From positions 3,162,001 through 3,226,000 of the forward strand of contig OZ244867.1 in the NCBI GenBank assembly GCA_965221175.1: DNA of 64,000 bases, written 5' to 3'. This document shows positions 62,588 through 64,000 of the stretch, piece after piece. This DNA is from JAJDZL01 sp965221175. Lineage in GTDB: Bacteria; Pseudomonadota; Gammaproteobacteria; Arenicellales; JAJDZL01. The position numbers and the translations under genes were made by a program. The notes beneath the pieces were generated by a model. That model searched no databases and had not been told where the DNA came from. It saw only the letters and a program-made list of their open reading frames with translations. The stretch's first letter is position 1. Each line of letters begins with the position of its first letter.

Positions 62588-62939
62588 ATTTCTCTTTAGT
62601 GTGGTTTGATTTGGGTCGGAAAGAGCTTCCGACTTCATCTCCAAGCGCATTCAATTCAATCAATAGCTGTTGTATTCGTTGTTTCTGCCAACTGGATAGA
62701 CCCTGGATAGCCGTCCTTGGTTCAATTGCCTGACAAGTAACGGACCGCACTTTCGACGGCATTTGTTACCCTATTCAAGACACCCCTTTCACAGCAGGGG
62801 TGTACATAACCTGCCTGCGAGGAACAGCCCCTTACTACAGCTGGGTCCGGGTTTGCGCAATTCGTACATCTCTCGGCCTTCGTTGCGGCGGGAGGTCGAG
62901 CACACTGCTTTATTTCAGCAGCACAGCAGCAACTGCGAG
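62588..62939. other. convergent lpxC-dciA region with hairpins
   Basis: About 350 bases without a convincing gene. It has two inverted repeats: GTCGGAA/TTCCGAC at 62615-62633, 28 bases after the lpxC stop and probably a weak terminator, and a perfect ACACCCCT/AGGGGTGT with an 8-base loop at 62780-62803 of unknown role. Confidence 0.5.
62615..62633 (+). terminator. possible lpxC terminator
   Basis: Seven-bp stem GTCGGAA/TTCCGAC around AGAGC, followed by TTCATCT, which is only moderately T-rich. Confidence 0.4.
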
Positions 62940-63392
62940 CTAATTGTGTTTACGCGCCTGACTCAGTCGTAAAAAGGTGGCTCTAGTTTTCGGATCATTG
63001 GATTCTGATGCCAGCCGAACAAAGAGTTGTCGTAAATCAGGAGAGATTTTTCGTTCCGAAATTTGCGGTTTGGTGATATTGGGCGGAGTCACAGGTTTCG
63101 GCACAAAGATGCGTATTGTCATTTCACTCAGGTCTTCATGGCCTTTTGCGCGCATTTTAGCCAGGATTCTAGTTTGCTGATTGATCAGTTTGTGTGCCCA
63201 ATTCGGAGAGTTGACGGTGACATGCAGCATTCCATTGTCTGCGTTCAGTTTTTCAGTATTTTTTGCAATTTCTGGTCCAGCTGCCTCTTGCCAGTCCTGA
63301 TACAGCGGGGATTGAGATGAATCGTCGGGTCGTTCCAGAAAACTGCATTCGGCAAGAATCGCGGAAAGTTTCTTGTAATTGGGTTCAGCCAT
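62940..63392 (-). CDS. DUF721 / DciA-family protein
   Basis: A 150-aa protein of the DUF721 (DciA-like) family. The N-terminal domain has LYQDWQEAAGPEIAKNTEK and LHVTVNSPNWAHKLINQQTRIL, the usual W-x-x-x-x-G-P and S-x-x-W-x-x-x-L positions. DciA loads the replicative helicase in bacteria without DnaC; that role here is from family knowledge. Its place beside lpxC is common in gammaproteobacteria. The C-terminal half is basic and probably disordered. Confidence 0.85.
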   Translation of the reverse strand: MAEPNYKKLSAILAECSFLERPDDSSQSPLYQDWQEAAGPEIAKNTEKLNADNGMLHVTVNSPNWAHKLINQQTRILAKMRAKGHEDLSEMTIRIFVPKPVTPPNITKPQISERKISPDLRQLFVRLASESNDPKTRATFLRLSQARKHN

Positions 63393-64000
63393 GGAAACGA
63401 TCAGGGTCTGAATGTATGTATGATTCGCACAAGTTCTATTTTAACCTGATTGTAGATTTCTCATTGAACAGAAGAATTTTTAGGGAGGAGGAATTGAACC
63501 TTGATCAATTGGAGGAATCGCTGAATTTTCGTACTAGTCGGCCGCATTCAAATTCGAATGAAAGTACAATTGTACGGTGCGCAGTTTGCCAGTCGACTTG
63601 AGCGCTTGACATGTCCGAACTAACCTAGAATTCCCCGGCACCGGCATCGCCATCCGTTTAGGAATTACACGGAAATGATGACATTCTGTGTTTTGTCGAA
63701 GCAGCGCACTTTTCAATACAGTTCCGCATAGTGAAATACATTCTTTGCAATATCCAAGCCTGTCGTTGTATTATTCATTCTTTTCAATTTGGTGCTTGCT
63801 CCCATTTGGGTTACGGCTGATTAACTACTCTTAGCATCGTCGAATTCTTTGCCGATGTAAAGTGGGAGAAGTACATCTTATCAATATTGAATTTGCCTAT
63901 TGTTTTAACATTACAAATCTCTATGTACCAGGAATGAAGGAACTGGTGCAACCGCACATCGCAAATTGACATGCATGTTGAAACTTTCAAACAAAAATGA
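63393..64000. other. end of window, no recognised gene
   Basis: About 600 AT-rich bases. A 35-codon TTG frame at 63495 has AGGAGG before it but no recognisable product. Nothing else supported. Confidence 0.35.

Noticed and set aside
62559..62972. Frames on both strands after lpxC
   Set aside because: They overlap lpxC or the hairpins, and their translations are low-complexity without family resemblance.
63263..63601. 112-codon plus-strand frame
   Set aside because: Its first part is the antisense shadow of the dciA-like gene. The last 35 codons have a good ribosome site at TTG 63495 but no recognisable product.

Overview
The window comes from a Gram-negative pseudomonad-type bacterium (Pseudomonadota). 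It carries lpxC (lipid A), fabA-fabB (anaerobic-type unsaturated fatty acid synthesis), a type A RNase P RNA, a meso-diaminopimelate-type murE and a haem A synthase for an aerobic terminal oxidase. The mraY, murD, ftsW, ftsI and lpxC proteins look most like gammaproteobacterial ones. The metabolism is aerobic and heterotrophic, with a propionyl-CoA pathway, a PHA-granule phasin and ammonium uptake. I did not identify a genus.

Layout. 1-2400: rnpB, then fhs behind a leader with hairpins. 2447-5965: a complete IS1595-family transposon of about 3.5 kb with 30-bp terminal inverted repeats and an exact 8-bp target duplication. It carries passenger genes: a T5orf172/GIY-YIG nuclease, a second small GIY-YIG gene broken by a stop codon, several tiny ORFs, and a RelE-type toxin with its small partner directly behind the frameshifted transposase. 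6079-15461: a gamma-glutamyltransferase-family gene, folD, then a + strand run of SLOG protein, nudC, lutC-like, fabA, fabB, ctaA/COX15 and an 8-oxoguanine deaminase-like amidohydrolase. 15580-17827: a beta-carbonic anhydrase divergent from an amt ammonium transporter.

17885-26697: a STAS anti-sigma-antagonist-like gene converges on a six-gene minus-strand operon with overlapping or closely spaced genes. The operon encodes a two-TM membrane sensor, a sensor-HAMP-MFS fusion, a periplasmic PF04392-type binding protein, a membrane sensor-HAMP-SpoIIE phosphatase-HATPase protein, an alpha/beta hydrolase and a histidine-phosphatase-fold protein. It looks like a membrane-input partner-switching system and is the best candidate for an undescribed system.

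27380-34338: a phasin with promoter, palindromic operator candidate and strong terminator; a Tat multicopper oxidase; an acyl-CoA synthetase; a degenerate HigB-like toxin gene (two frameshifts) followed by an intact XRE antitoxin and an unknown 225-aa protein; a stand-alone fabD-like acyltransferase. 34450-44679: a propionate operon (prpE, mcm, pccB, pccA, mce), then an enoyl-CoA hydratase and a fumarylacetoacetate-hydrolase-family gene. 45186-62587: the division and cell wall cluster mraZ-rsmH-ftsL-ftsI-murE-murF-mraY-murD-ftsW-murG-murB-ftsQ-ftsA-ftsZ-lpxC, lacking murC and ddl. A dciA-like (DUF721) gene closes the window.

The housekeeping blocks are intact and tightly packed. The accessory material (transposon, toxin-antitoxin remnants) shows several independent frameshifts or stops, so mobile genes are decaying in this genome.
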